A DNA stretch of 46,071 nucleotides from Nocardiopsis sp. CNR-923 (GCF_001942255.1 NZ_MKKC01000088.1:1-46071), one strand, 5' to 3'; shown: positions 35,515-44,718, counted from the stretch's first letter. Translations and numbers: made by a program. The notes: a model not told the origin generated them from the letters alone.

Positions 35515-35902
35515 CACCCCTCCTCACGATGACGGCCACTGAACGTTGTTCGACACCTCGCCGACACCGCTCCGCGTGGCGTCCCCGGTTCCTCGGACGT
35601 CCCCCGACGGGGGCTCGTCCCCGCCCCCGATGGGGACGAATCCCGTGAGCCAAATCCTCGCGTTGGCCGCATCGTCAATGCGTCTACGTTCCGCACGGTA
35701 CGACCCCGTGTCCATAAATGCGCCACATTCTGACCGGAGTGTCGCAAGATTGTGGACCTTCAGTTTCGGTCGGCGTGCCCTCGGACGGAGAAGTACAGGT
35801 CAGCAGCCGACTGCGGAGCGGAGTGCCCATTCGACGCAAAGTAATAACTAAGTCTGGGTAAAGTGGGGTTTGACTCCGAACGCCTCCGTGCGGCTGACGC
35901 GA
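35515..35902. other. 390-bp gap, likely sepX promoter
   Basis: No supported gene. The middle (about 35690-35870) is AT-rich for this genome and lies between two minus-strand genes, so it probably holds the sepX promoter and the end of the GNAT transcript. I could not assign promoter boxes. Confidence 0.4.
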
Positions 35903-36622
35903 TCAGTGGGGTCCCGGGTGCGGACTCGCCGGATCGCGTGGATTCCCGCTCCCGTTCGGGTCTTCCGGCCCCAAAGCGGAAGCAGGGTCGGAACCGGACT
36001 CGGGGAGCGGTCCGGACGGCGCGCGGTCGCGCCAGCGGCGCAGCAGACCGTGGGGCACCTCCTCGGCCGTGAGCGCGTAGCAGATGTGGTCGCGCCAGGC
36101 GCCGTCTATGTGCAGCTGGCGTCGTCGCACCCCCTCGTCGCGGAAGCCGAGCTTGGCGACCACCCGTCTGCTGGCCCTGTTCTCCGGCCTGATGTTGGCC
36201 TCGATCCGGTGCAGTCCGACCTGGAAGAAGGAGTGGTCGACCGCGAGCGCGACCGCCGTGGGCGTGATCCCGCGTCCCGCGTGGGCGTTGTCGATCCAGT
36301 ACCCCACCTGTGCTGACCTGGCAGAACCCCAGACGATCGCGCCGACGGTCAGCTGTCCGACGAACTCGCCGCCCCAGGTGATCGCCCAGGGCATCGACAG
36401 CCCTTGCCGGGCCTCGCGGCGGATGGCCTGGAGCATCGAGACGTAGGGGGTCAGGCCGGTGGTGCGCAGCGGCATCTCGGGGTAGGTCGGTTCCCAGGGG
36501 CGCAGCCACTCGGCGTTGCGCGAGCGCGTGTCCCGCAGTGCCGGGGCGTCGCGGAGTCGCAGCGGTCGGAGCGCGATCGGCCCGTCTTGCAGGGTGACGG
36601 GCCACCCTTGTCTGCGATACAC
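35903..36622 (-). CDS. RimJ/RimL-type GNAT acetyltransferase
   Basis: 239 residues from GTG 36622, chosen because GGAGGG lies upstream and MYRRQGWPVTLQDGPIALRP is the typical start. GNAT motifs: LRPLRLRDAPALRD, the acetyl-CoA segment AHAGRGITPTAVALAV, then IEANIRPENRASRRVVAKLG. The C-terminal 45 residues are a Pro/Ser-rich tail. RimJ-type enzymes acetylate protein N-termini, often ribosomal; the target here is unknown. It lies between mog and sepX, an order conserved in actinomycetes. Confidence 0.88.
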   Translation of the reverse strand: MYRRQGWPVTLQDGPIALRPLRLRDAPALRDTRSRNAEWLRPWEPTYPEMPLRTTGLTPYVSMLQAIRREARQGLSMPWAITWGGEFVGQLTVGAIVWGSARSAQVGYWIDNAHAGRGITPTAVALAVDHSFFQVGLHRIEANIRPENRASRRVVAKLGFRDEGVRRRQLHIDGAWRDHICYALTAEEVPHGLLRRWRDRAPSGPLPESGSDPASALGPEDPNGSGNPRDPASPHPGPH

Positions 36623-36871
36623 GACCGTCCCTCCGAGCGTCACGGCATCACCGACCACGGACACGACCCTTCCCAGGGCGTGCGGTGCGCCCACCACCGA
36701 TGACGCCTCCCAGTATTCCACTCCGGGAGTGTCGGGTGGCGGGCGTCACCCACACGCCCCAAGTTCCGGTTTCGATCTAACCCCGATTGCCGCGCACCGA
36801 AAACCGGTGGTAGGTCAAGGAATTCCCCATGGACGGAATGCCCGTGATGTGATTCCGGTCATTCTTCCGTC

Positions 36872-37390
36872 TCATTCGGGGCGTGCGTGATCGCCGCCAC
36901 ACAACTGGTCCAACGCGTGCAGCAGCACCGGCTCCAGCACGTCCATGCCGTCCTTCACCCCGCCCCTGGATCCGGGCAGGTTGACCACGAGCATGCGGTG
37001 GCCGTCCCGTTCGGCCACCCCCGCCAGACCCCGCGACAGGATCGCCGTGGGCACGCCCTTGGCCCGGCCCTGCGCGCGCAGCGCCTCGGCGATCCCGGGG
37101 ATCTCCAAGGACAGCAGCGGGCGGGTCACCTCGGGGGTCAGGTCCTGCGGCGTGAGCCCGGTGCCTCCGGTCGTGAGCACGGCGCCCGCCCTCATGTCCA
37201 GCGCGCGGTCGAGGGCCTCCGCCACGGGCAGGCCGTCCGGAACCACCCAGGGGCCGACGACCGCGCATCCCAGGGCGCGCAGCCGCTCCGCGACCACCGG
37301 TCCCGACCGGTCCGGGTACACCCCCGCCGCCGCCCGGTTGGAGGCCGTGACGACCACGACCCTGGGATATCCGGGCGGGCGCTCACTCAC
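36872..37390 (-). CDS. mog: Molybdopterin adenylyltransferase-like protein (MoaB/Mog)
   Basis: 172 residues. VVVVTASNRAAAGVYPDRSG, AVLTTGGTGLTPQDLTPE and NLPGSRGGVKDGMDVLEP are the hallmark segments of the MogA/MoaB family, which adenylates molybdopterin before metal insertion. GTG 37390 overlaps the end of moaC by 8 nt, so the two are coupled. Confidence 0.9.
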   Translation of the reverse strand: MSERPPGYPRVVVVTASNRAAAGVYPDRSGPVVAERLRALGCAVVGPWVVPDGLPVAEALDRALDMRAGAVLTTGGTGLTPQDLTPEVTRPLLSLEIPGIAEALRAQGRAKGVPTAILSRGLAGVAERDGHRMLVVNLPGSRGGVKDGMDVLEPVLLHALDQLCGGDHARPE

Positions 37391-37892
37391 CGCGCCTCCA
37401 GTGCCCCTTCTTGCCGCCGGTCTTCTCCTCGACGCGCACCCGCGTCACCTCGGCCTCGGGGTCGAGCGCCTTGACCATGTCCACCAGCCCGAGCGCGGCG
37501 GTCATGACGCAGGTCAGCGCCTCCATCTCGACACCCGTGCGGTCGGCCGTGCGGACCGTGGCGCTGATGTCCACGCCGTCGTCGACGACGGTCAGGTCGA
37601 CGTCGACACCGTGCACGGCGATGGGGTGGCACAGGGGGACGAGGTCGGGCGTGCGCTTGGCCCCCTGGATCCCGGCGATGCGCGCGACCGCCAGCGCGTC
37701 GCCCTTGGGCACCCCGCCCCCGCGCAGCGCGGCGACGGTCTGCGGGGTGAGCAGGACACAACCGGTCGCGGTGGCGGTACGCGCGCTCACGGCCTTCGCG
37801 GAGACGTCGACCATCCGCGCCGCGCCGGACTCGTCCAGGTGGGTGAAACCGGAGGGGTGCGCGACCCGCTCCGTCCGTGGGGTGTCGCTCAT
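37383..37892 (-). CDS. moaC: Cyclic pyranopterin monophosphate synthase MoaC
   Basis: 169 residues, normal length. FTHLDESGAARMVDVSAKA, AKRTPDLVPLCHPI and GVEMEALTCVMTAALGLVDM (catalytic-site segments) identify MoaC, which makes cPMP, the first stable molybdenum-cofactor intermediate. ATG 37892 was chosen over an upstream start in the same frame because MSDTPRTER is a typical N-terminus. It overlaps mog and follows glp by 125 nt. Confidence 0.95.
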   Translation of the reverse strand: MSDTPRTERVAHPSGFTHLDESGAARMVDVSAKAVSARTATATGCVLLTPQTVAALRGGGVPKGDALAVARIAGIQGAKRTPDLVPLCHPIAVHGVDVDLTVVDDGVDISATVRTADRTGVEMEALTCVMTAALGLVDMVKALDPEAEVTRVRVEEKTGGKKGHWRRGE

Positions 37893-38017
37893 CGGTCGCC
37901 TCGTCAACACTCGAAGGTCGAGCGCGGCCCTGGCCAGGCCGCGGGGGCCCGCGGGGGCGTGCCCACCACGACCGTACGGCACGCCACCGCCCCCGGAGCA
38001 CCCGGAGGTGCGGCGTC

Positions 38018-39247
38018 TCACCCCTCGGGCAGTCGCATGACCTCCACGGCCGCACCGGCGCGCAGTTCGGTCACGTCCTCGGGGACCACCACGAGCGCGT
38101 CCGCGTCCGCCAGCGCCGACAGCTGGTGGGAGCCCTGCCGCACGGCCGGCGCCACGGTCGGGCGCACGTCTGCGCCGTGTGCGGGCTCGGTCAGGACGCC
38201 GCGCAGGAAGGAGCGGCGCCCGGGCGGCGACGTCACCGGGGAGGTCAGGGTCGCGCGCGTGGTCGGCAGCGGTCGCGGGTCCAGGCCCCGCAGCCTACGC
38301 AGAACGGGCTGGACGAAGACCTGGAAGGAGACGAACGCGCTCACGGGGTTGCCGGGCAGGGTGAGGATCGGCGTCCCGTCGGGACCGAACGTCCCGAACC
38401 CCTGGGGCTTGCCCGGCTGCATCGCGACCTGTGTGAAGTCGACCGTGCCCTGCTGGGTGAGCACCTCCTTGACGACGTCGTAGGCGCCCATGCTCACACC
38501 GCCGCTGGTGATGAGGAGGTCGGCCCGCATCAGCAGGCCCTCCAGGGTGTCGAGCACGGTGGCGGCGTCGTCGCCGACGAAACCGTGCCGGTGCACCTCG
38601 CACCCAGCGTCGAGCGCGGCGGCCGCGAGCATGAAGCTGTTCGACTCCCAGATCTGGCCGGGGCCCAACGGACGGCCGGGCTCGACCAGCTCCTCCCCGG
38701 TGGAGAGCACCACGACCCGCGGCCGGGGGAAGACGGAGACGGAGCGGCGGCCGACCGACGCCAGGACGCCCATCTCCCCCGCGCCGACACGGACGCCCGG
38801 GCGCAGCACCTCGGCGCCCTCGCGGACGTCGTCGCCCGCGCACCGGACGGCGTTGCCGCCCTTGACCGGACGGTCGAAGCGCGCGGTGGTCGTCCCGCCG
38901 TCGGTCCACTCGACCGGCACGACGGCGTCCGCCCCGGTCGGCACGGGGGCGCCGGTCATGATGCGGGCGCACATGCCCGGAGGGACCGCGACCGGTGAGC
39001 CGTCACCGGCGGCGATGTCGGCGATGACGGGCAGGCGCACCGGATCGTCGGCGGTGGCGGCGGACAGATCGGCGGCGTGCACGGCGTACCCGTCCATCGA
39101 CGCGTTGTCGAACCCCGGCAGGGACACCGGTGAGACGACGGCCTCGGCCAGCACGGTCCCGTGCGCCTGGAGCAGGTCGACCTCGGTCGGTTCGGGTGGC
39201 GCGATCAGTCCGAGGACGTCTCTGACATGCTGTTCGACGGTCTTCAC
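38018..39247 (-). CDS. glp: Gephyrin-like molybdotransferase Glp (MoeA family)
   Basis: 409 residues. MoeA-type motifs are complete: LPGFDNASMDGYAV, CARIMTGAPVPTGADAVVPV, STGEELVEPG, ITSGGVSMGAYDVV and LPGNPVSAFVSF. The family inserts molybdate into molybdopterin. In Corynebacterium and Streptomyces the Glp branch also binds FtsZ and a membrane receptor (GlpR/SepX), which is encoded at 34840. Start GTG 39247. Confidence 0.92.
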   Translation of the reverse strand: MKTVEQHVRDVLGLIAPPEPTEVDLLQAHGTVLAEAVVSPVSLPGFDNASMDGYAVHAADLSAATADDPVRLPVIADIAAGDGSPVAVPPGMCARIMTGAPVPTGADAVVPVEWTDGGTTTARFDRPVKGGNAVRCAGDDVREGAEVLRPGVRVGAGEMGVLASVGRRSVSVFPRPRVVVLSTGEELVEPGRPLGPGQIWESNSFMLAAAALDAGCEVHRHGFVGDDAATVLDTLEGLLMRADLLITSGGVSMGAYDVVKEVLTQQGTVDFTQVAMQPGKPQGFGTFGPDGTPILTLPGNPVSAFVSFQVFVQPVLRRLRGLDPRPLPTTRATLTSPVTSPPGRRSFLRGVLTEPAHGADVRPTVAPAVRQGSHQLSALADADALVVVPEDVTELRAGAAVEVMRLPEG

Positions 39248-39349
39248 GGGGGTCCCTCGGGTTGTGGTCGTTCAGGACGAAATGTTCTGGATGCCCAGGA
39301 CGGTGGGGAAGCCACGTCCCATGGTCACCACGGCGGCGTGGGGGACCGC

Positions 39350-40291
39350 TCAGGCCGTGCCGCCCTCGTGGCGGTCGACGAACTCACGCAACCAGGGCAG
39401 CAGTTCGGCGGCCAGGTCGGGGCGGCGACAGGCGAAGTCGACCACCGTGCGAATGTAGTCGGCCTTGTTGCCGGTGTCGTACCGACGGCCCCGGAACAGG
39501 ACGCCGCGCACGGTTCCGCCGTCCTCGGGCTTGCGGCGCGCGAGCTCGCGCAGGGCGTCGGTCAGCTGGATCTCGCCGCCGCGGCCGGGCGGGGTCTCGT
39601 GCAGGACGGGAAAGACCGCCGGGTCGCAGACGTAGCGGCCGATGATCGCCCAACGGCTCGGCGCCTGGTCCGCTGCGGGCTTCTCGACGAGGTCGGTGAC
39701 GGTGACGACGTCCTCCTCGTCGGTGGGCTCGATGCCCGCGCAGCCGTAGAGGGACACCTGCTCGGGCTCGACCTCCATGAGCGCGACCACACTGCCGCCG
39801 TGGCGCTCACGCACCTCGATCATCCGGCTGAGCAGGCCGGAGTTGTCGATCAGGTCGTCACCGAGCAGCACGGCGAACGGGTTGTCGCCCACATGCGCCC
39901 GCGCGCACAGCACAGCGTGGCCCAGCCCCCGCGGCTCCCCCTGGCGGACGTAGTGCACCTGCGCCAGGTCACTGGACTCGCGCACCGACCGGAGACGCTC
40001 CTGGTCGCCCTTGGCGGCCAGCGCCTCCTCCAGTTCGTAGGCGCGGTCGAAGTGGTCCTCGATCGAGCGCTTGCTGCGACCGGTGATCATCAGGACGTCA
40101 CGGAGCTCTGCGGCCACCGCCTCTTCCAGGACGTACTGGATCGCGGGCTTGTCCACGATCGGCAGCATCTCCTTGGGGGTGGCCTTGGTCGCGGGCAGGA
40201 ACCGGGTGCCCAGACCCGCCGCGGGCACGACCGCCTTCGTGACGGAGGTGGCGGCGGATCGGGTCCGCGTCTGGTCGGTGTCGGCGCTCAT
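39350..40291 (-). CDS. galU: UTP-glucose-1-phosphate uridylyltransferase
   Basis: 313 residues. The nucleotide-binding signature (AAGLGTRFLPATKATPKEML, then VDKPAIQYVLEEAV) and LLGDDLIDN are typical of GalU. It makes UDP-glucose for polysaccharides and glycolipids. ATG 40291. It leads the minus-strand run and is divergent from the 5-FCL gene; both gene neighbours are conserved in actinomycetes. Confidence 0.95.
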   Translation of the reverse strand: MSADTDQTRTRSAATSVTKAVVPAAGLGTRFLPATKATPKEMLPIVDKPAIQYVLEEAVAAELRDVLMITGRSKRSIEDHFDRAYELEEALAAKGDQERLRSVRESSDLAQVHYVRQGEPRGLGHAVLCARAHVGDNPFAVLLGDDLIDNSGLLSRMIEVRERHGGSVVALMEVEPEQVSLYGCAGIEPTDEEDVVTVTDLVEKPAADQAPSRWAIIGRYVCDPAVFPVLHETPPGRGGEIQLTDALRELARRKPEDGGTVRGVLFRGRRYDTGNKADYIRTVVDFACRRPDLAAELLPWLREFVDRHEGGTA

Positions 40292-40456
40292 GTCGGCACT
40301 CTAGGACAGTCCGCAGGTCACCCGGGGCGTCCACACCCGAGGCGGCTACCAGATGTCCCGACGCTTTCGGACCAATGACGCGAAACCGCCACCCTGAGTT
40401 CATCGTGCGCGGCACCGCATCGCGCGCCGGGGGCCGGGCGGTGCCAGACTGGGGCC

Positions 40457-41113
40457 ATGGACGGTGAGGGCTGGCCGACGGACCGGTCGGACAAGCGGGC
40501 GCTGCGGCGGCGGATCCTGGCGGCGCGCCGCGAGCGTGGAACGGACGAGCGCGCCCGCGTGGGCTCCGCGGTACGCGACACCCTGATGGAGCTGCCGTGG
40601 CTGTCCATGGGCGGGACGGTCGCCTGCTACTACTCCGTCGGCGGCGAGCCCGACACCCGCAAGCTGGTGACGGCGCTGTGGAAGCGGGGAGCGTACGTGC
40701 TGCTGCCGGTCTTCCTGCCGGGCGGCGGCCTGGACTGGGCGGCGTTCGACGGCCCGGAGAGCCTGGCCCCGGCCGGGCGCGGGCTGGTCGAGCCCACCGG
40801 CCACCGGTACGGGGTCGGCGCGTTGGCCAGGGCGGACGCGGTGATCTGCCCGGCACTGGCCGTGGACCGCGAGGGCATGCGGTTGGGCCGCGGCGCCGGG
40901 TGCTACGACCGGGCGCTGGTCCACAAGGGACCGCACACGCCGTCGATCGCCGTGGTGCACGACGAGGAGTTGCTGGCGTCGGTGCCCGGCGAGCCGCACG
41001 ACCGACCGGTGGACGCCGTGGTCACACCCGGCGGGGGGCTGCGGGTGTTCGATCCTGACTCCGGGGTCTGGCCGACCCCCGAGGGGCGGACGAACCGGTC
41101 CGCCCGGGATTAA
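40457..41113 (+). CDS. 5-formyltetrahydrofolate cyclo-ligase
   Basis: 218 residues. DKRALRRRILAARRERG at the start and the ATP/folate site RLGRGAGCYDRAL define the family, which converts 5-formyl-THF to methenyl-THF at the cost of ATP. The short extension at both ends is within family variation. ATG 40457. It is divergent from galU. Confidence 0.93.
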   Translation: MDGEGWPTDRSDKRALRRRILAARRERGTDERARVGSAVRDTLMELPWLSMGGTVACYYSVGGEPDTRKLVTALWKRGAYVLLPVFLPGGGLDWAAFDGPESLAPAGRGLVEPTGHRYGVGALARADAVICPALAVDREGMRLGRGAGCYDRALVHKGPHTPSIAVVHDEELLASVPGEPHDRPVDAVVTPGGGLRVFDPDSGVWPTPEGRTNRSARD

Positions 41114-41285
41114 CCGACCCCGTCGGAGCGTTGTCGCTGGCGGTCGCGCCCGTGGACGCGACGTCCCGCTCCGGCCCTCCCCGACGCGTGTGTTCGGCCC
41201 GAGGCGCTGTCGCGGCCCAGGTCGGCGAGCGATTACTATTCAGCAGTCAACGGGCGAGAGTGCCAGCCATAGGAGGACGGGAACA

Positions 41286-41645
41286 GTGCCTACGTACCAG
41301 TACGCGTGCACCGAGTGCGGCGCCCAGATGGAGGTCGTGCAGAGCTTCAGCGACGACTCCCTGACCGTGTGCCCCGAGTGCGAGGGACGTCTGCGCAAGG
41401 TCTACTCCGCCGTGGGCATCGTGTTCAAGGGTTCGGGCTTCTACCGCACCGACAGCGGCACGCCCTCCAACGGTTCCACGCTGACGGGCGCCAACTCCGG
41501 TGAGAGCAAGGGCGGCACGTCGAGCGACTCCGCGTCTCCTGCGAAGAGCGCCTCCAGCGACTCCGGGTCGGCCAGCCCGTCCAGCTCCTCGGCCACGAGC
41601 ACGGCGAGCAGCGGTTCCAGCACCACCGCCGCTGCGGCCGGCTGA
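41286..41645 (+). CDS. FmdB-family zinc-ribbon protein
   Basis: 119 residues. The FmdB domain (PTYQYACTECGAQMEVVQSF, CPECEGRLRKVYSAVGIVFK, GSGFYRTD) fills the first 60 residues, with two CxxC pairs for zinc. The rest is a low-complexity Ser/Ala/Thr tail, usual in actinomycetes. FmdB was first linked to formamidase regulation, but the true role is unknown. GTG 41286 has AGGAGG about 8 nt upstream. Confidence 0.93.
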   Translation: MPTYQYACTECGAQMEVVQSFSDDSLTVCPECEGRLRKVYSAVGIVFKGSGFYRTDSGTPSNGSTLTGANSGESKGGTSSDSASPAKSASSDSGSASPSSSSATSTASSGSSTTAAAAG

Positions 41646-41669
41646 TCCGCCGCGCCCCCTGACGGCCGA

Positions 41670-41692
41670 GCGCCGCCGACCTCCGGCGGCGC
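41670..41692 (+). terminator. Terminator after the FmdB-family gene
   Basis: GCGCCGCC pairs with GGCGGCGC around a 7-nt loop, 25 nt after the stop codon. Confidence 0.7.
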
Positions 41693-41763
41693 ACCGTCGA
41701 CCCGAGGCGAATCCACCCTGTGGACAACCGCCACGGTGTCCTTCCGACGCCTAGCGTGGGGAC

Positions 41764-42417
41764 ATGGCCTCCGCTCCCAGCCGCCCCCACCGGCACCGCC
41801 ATCCGCTCACCCGACTGATCGACCGGCGTCGGCGCGTCCTCGCCGCCCTGCTCGCCGCCGTCGCGCTGCTCACCGCGACCCTCCTCGTGCGTCCGCCGCC
41901 GGTCACCACCGCGGCGGTGCTCGTCGCCGCCCGCGACCTCGACCCCGCGCGTGCCCTGGCCGAGCGGGACCTGGTCCGCCGAGACCTGCCCGGCCACGCC
42001 GTCCCGAGCGGAGCCCTCGCTCCCGAGACCGATTGGGACGGAGCCCTGATCAACGCCCCCGTCCGTCGCGGCGAGGTGATCACCGACGCCCGTCTGGCCG
42101 ATCCGCCCGCCCGCGCCTACGGCCCCGGCCTGGTGGCGGCCCCGGTCCGTGTCGCCGACCCCGGGGCGGTGGACCTGCTGTCCCCGGGCAGCCGCGTGGA
42201 CGTGCTGGCCGCCACCGGACCCGGCGACCCCCACCGCCCGCGCGCCAGACCGGCGCAGGAGGTGGCCACCGACCGTCCGGTCCTCGCCGTGCCGGACGAG
42301 GACGCCCGGAGCGGGGAGGGCGGGGCGCTGCTGCTCATCGCCGCCACCCCCGACGAGGCCAGGGTCCTGGCGGGACACGCCGCCGCCTCACGGCTGTCCA
42401 TCACCATCCGCGGTTGA
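41764..42417 (+). CDS. SAF-domain protein, CpaB/RcpC-like
   Basis: 217 residues. A basic, His-rich N-terminus precedes one membrane helix (about 27-45, VLAALLAAVALLTATLLV). A SAF domain follows (VLVAARDLDPARALAERDLV, NAPVRRGEVITDARL), then an RcpC-type region (SPGSRVDVLAATG). CpaB/RcpC proteins guide the outer steps of Flp pilus assembly; no other pilus genes are in the window, so it may be an orphan. It lies alone between the FmdB-family gene and mscL, a neighbourhood common in actinomycetes. Confidence 0.85.
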   Translation: MASAPSRPHRHRHPLTRLIDRRRRVLAALLAAVALLTATLLVRPPPVTTAAVLVAARDLDPARALAERDLVRRDLPGHAVPSGALAPETDWDGALINAPVRRGEVITDARLADPPARAYGPGLVAAPVRVADPGAVDLLSPGSRVDVLAATGPGDPHRPRARPAQEVATDRPVLAVPDEDARSGEGGALLLIAATPDEARVLAGHAAASRLSITIRG

Positions 42418-42515
42418 CCGACAACCAGTCGTGGTGAATGCTGACCGGGCGCGACACCAGGCATCCCACCTGGGAGCGCGCGTACCTGACGGCACGAGTC
42501 ACGTAGGGCGGTTCC

Positions 42516-42920
42516 ATGGACGGCTTCAAGAAGTTCCTGCTTCAGGGGAACCTGGTACAGCTCGCGGTCGCGGTGGTGATCGGCGCGGTCTTCGCCAACC
42601 TCGTCACGGCGTTCACCGAAGGGTTCATCACCCCGCTGATCGGGATCTTCGGCGGGATCCCCACCTTCAACGAGCTCTACTTCGAGATCAACGGCAGCCG
42701 ATTCACGTACGGCGCGTTCGTCGACGCGTTGGTCTCGTTCCTGATCACGGCCGCCGTCCTGTACTTCTTCGTGGTGATGCCGGTCGGCAAGCTCCTGGAG
42801 CGGTTCGACAAGGCCGAGGAGGCCACCACCCGGGCGTGCCCGCACTGCCTCGGCGACGTGCCCAGGAAGGCCACCCGCTGCGGCCAGTGCACCAGCGAAC
42901 TCACCCCGGAGGCGGTCTGA
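42516..42920 (+). CDS. mscL: Large-conductance mechanosensitive channel MscL
   Basis: 134 residues. An N-terminal amphipathic helix (MDGFKKFLLQGNLVQLAVAV) leads into TM1, with the pore Gly/Ala pattern VVIGAVFANLV. A loop and TM2 follow (LVSFLITAAVLYFFVVMPVG). The C-terminal end carries a zinc-ribbon-like CPHCLGDVPRKATRCGQCTS, an addition seen in actinobacterial members. It opens on hypo-osmotic shock. ATG 42516 follows GTAGGGCGG. Confidence 0.96.
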   Translation: MDGFKKFLLQGNLVQLAVAVVIGAVFANLVTAFTEGFITPLIGIFGGIPTFNELYFEINGSRFTYGAFVDALVSFLITAAVLYFFVVMPVGKLLERFDKAEEATTRACPHCLGDVPRKATRCGQCTSELTPEAV

Positions 42921-42981
42921 CCGCTCCGCTGGGAGGCCGGGCGCGGCGGGTCGGCGGGCCGACTCCGAACGTCCGTGCCGA

Positions 42982-43008
42982 GCCGCCGCCCGGCTGACGG
43001 GCGGCGGC
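42982..43008. terminator. Bidirectional terminator, mscL / peptidase
   Basis: GCCGCCGCCCG pairs perfectly with CGGGCGGCGGC around GCTGA, between the convergent ends at 42920 and 43015. Confidence 0.85.
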
Positions 43009-43014
43009 CTACGG

Positions 43015-44136
43015 TCAACCGGTGTACTCCCAGTGCCAGGGCTCGAACGGGCTCGACTTGGCCCACGCGGGGTGGATCCAACCGAAGTCGGGTCCGTTCG
43101 CGTTCATCCAGTTCCAGCGCTCGGATCGGTAGTTCTGGATGCCGCAGCCGAGGTCGAGGGCCTGCCCCAGACCGTGGTTGCTGGTTCCCGGCACGGCGGC
43201 GTAGCCCGGTGGCACCTCCCGGTACACGCGGTACTGGTTCGGCAGGTCCCGGTAGGCGCTGGTGAGGCAGATGTTCTCGCCGTACTCCTCCACGTACCGC
43301 ATGTTGAGCTCGAAGAACTCGGCGGCGGCGTCGGCGCGCAGGAACTTGTCGTCGTAGAGCGCGCAGAGGGAGGACTGGGGCAACTGCCCGTTGGGGTAGC
43401 CGTCCGCGTCAGACCCCTGGCCCGCATCGCACTCGGCCTGGTTCATGTACGTACCGGGGTCCAGCCCCAGGCTCTCCAGTTCCTCCATGAGCCGGTCGGT
43501 GCTCTCCTCGGCCTGGTCGCGCAGTTCGTCGACCTCGGCGGCGAGTTCCACCTGCTCCAGCTGCGTGGAGGTCTGCAACTCCTGCGCCTGGCCCGCCAGT
43601 TGGACCTGCTCCTCGCGCAGGTCGGTCGCGTCCTGGATGAGCGCCTGGTTGTCCTCCGCGATCTTGGCCGCGTAGGACTGCGTCTGAAGGTCCTCCTCCA
43701 GTGAACCCGTGGCCAGCATCGCGAGGACGCCGCCACCCGGCTGCTGGTACAACGTGCTGGCCAGCTGCGCGAGCGGTTCGCGCATCTCCCGAAGCTCCGC
43801 CTCGGACTGTTGCAGCTCGTGGAGGACGTCGACCAGTTCACCCTGGGCCGCCTCCACGGCCTCCTGACGTTCGACGTACTCGTCGGTGGCCGCCTCCAGA
43901 GCCTCCGTCGCCGCCTCGTTCTGCTCCCGCAACTGCGCCAGGTCGGCTTCCTGGGCGGACACCGGGTCGGCCGCGCCGACGGCTCCGGACACGGCCAGAA
44001 CCGAAACGGCCACGATGAGCGTTAGCGGCCTCAGGAGCCCGTGTCGCCAACCACGGACGGGCTCCGTGAGAGCGACTGGTGGCCCGTTCCCCGATACGCG
44101 CAACCCCCGCCGCGCCGAATCAGCAGTGAACGGCAC
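43015..44136 (-). CDS. Secreted coiled-coil D,D-carboxypeptidase (VanY type)
   Basis: 373 residues. After a basic start comes a signal-anchor (LLRPLTLIVAVSVLAVSGAV) and a cleavage-like SAQEAD. Then a long coiled coil runs from about residue 50 to 215 (LAQLREQNEAATEALEAATD and onward). The C-terminal M15B domain has the zinc ligands: SAYRDL, GTSNHGLGQALDLG and EPWHWEY. It should trim pentapeptide stems outside the cell; the coiled coil may recruit or gate it, as in EnvC- or NlpC-type hydrolases. GTG 44136 is preferred because GGAGGATC precedes it, though the frame stays open to 44325. Confidence 0.87.
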   Translation of the reverse strand: MPFTADSARRGLRVSGNGPPVALTEPVRGWRHGLLRPLTLIVAVSVLAVSGAVGAADPVSAQEADLAQLREQNEAATEALEAATDEYVERQEAVEAAQGELVDVLHELQQSEAELREMREPLAQLASTLYQQPGGGVLAMLATGSLEEDLQTQSYAAKIAEDNQALIQDATDLREEQVQLAGQAQELQTSTQLEQVELAAEVDELRDQAEESTDRLMEELESLGLDPGTYMNQAECDAGQGSDADGYPNGQLPQSSLCALYDDKFLRADAAAEFFELNMRYVEEYGENICLTSAYRDLPNQYRVYREVPPGYAAVPGTSNHGLGQALDLGCGIQNYRSERWNWMNANGPDFGWIHPAWAKSSPFEPWHWEYTG

Positions 44137-44555
44137 GAATGATCCTCCGCCTGCATGTCGTCGAACACCTAACGTGGCCGCATCGCAACGTACTACATGT
44201 CCACATGCGGTCACACGAGACCGAACGGCAGGGCCGCGGCTGTCCGGACCGTTTTCCCCGGTCCCCCCTGGCCGCCCACTCCGACATTCGGCGTCATCCC
44301 AGCTCATCGCGGTGAACGGCCACACCTACCACTCCGCCGTCGCGGAAGGGAGGCATACGCGGTCAGATCATGACAGACGACGTGAACAACATCACACCGC
44401 TACCAGGACAACCAATCGTAGAGCAGCGTACTGTGCCCAGCGTCCAGAGTCCCCGAGTCAGGCCACCAGCGGGCCGACCGACACCCCACGCACTCCCATC
44501 CTGGGTTAGGCTTGGCCCAGCGACGAGGGAACCGATACCTCCCCACCGCGCCCAT
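44137..44555. other. 420-bp gap upstream of tRNA-Arg
   Basis: No supported gene. It holds the promoter region of the peptidase gene (left) and that of the tRNA (right), with an AT-richer patch near 44340-44440. A GTTAGGCTTGG stretch at 44505-44515 could be part of a tRNA promoter, but this is not certain. Confidence 0.35.
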
Positions 44556-44631
44556 GGCTCCATAGCTCAGGGGATAGAGCACCGCTCTCCTAAAGCGGGT
44601 GTCGCAGGTTCGAATCCTGCTGGGGCCGCCA
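44556..44631 (+). tRNA. tRNA-Arg (anticodon CCT)
   Basis: Acceptor GGCTCCA/TGGGGCC, D arm TAGCTCAGGGGATAGAGC, anticodon stem CCGCT/AGCGG with loop CTCCTAA (anticodon CCT, reading AGG), T arm GGTTCGAATCC, discriminator G and encoded CCA (44629-44631). Phage-type genes begin just downstream. Confidence 0.95.
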
Positions 44632-44634
44632 CAC

Positions 44635-44674
44635 GTGACCTGGGGTTTGTGCACTGAGAAGGACCCCAGGTCAC
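44635..44674 (+). terminator. Hairpin directly after tRNA-Arg
   Basis: GTGACCTGGGGT (44635-44646) pairs with ACCCCAGGTCAC (44663-44674), a perfect 12-bp stem with a 16-nt loop. It may end the tRNA transcript or be part of an attachment region. Confidence 0.6.
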
Positions 44675-44718
44675 ATCTGGGGTCTCCATACAGGTCTCAG
44701 TTCCTAGCGGTCTACACG

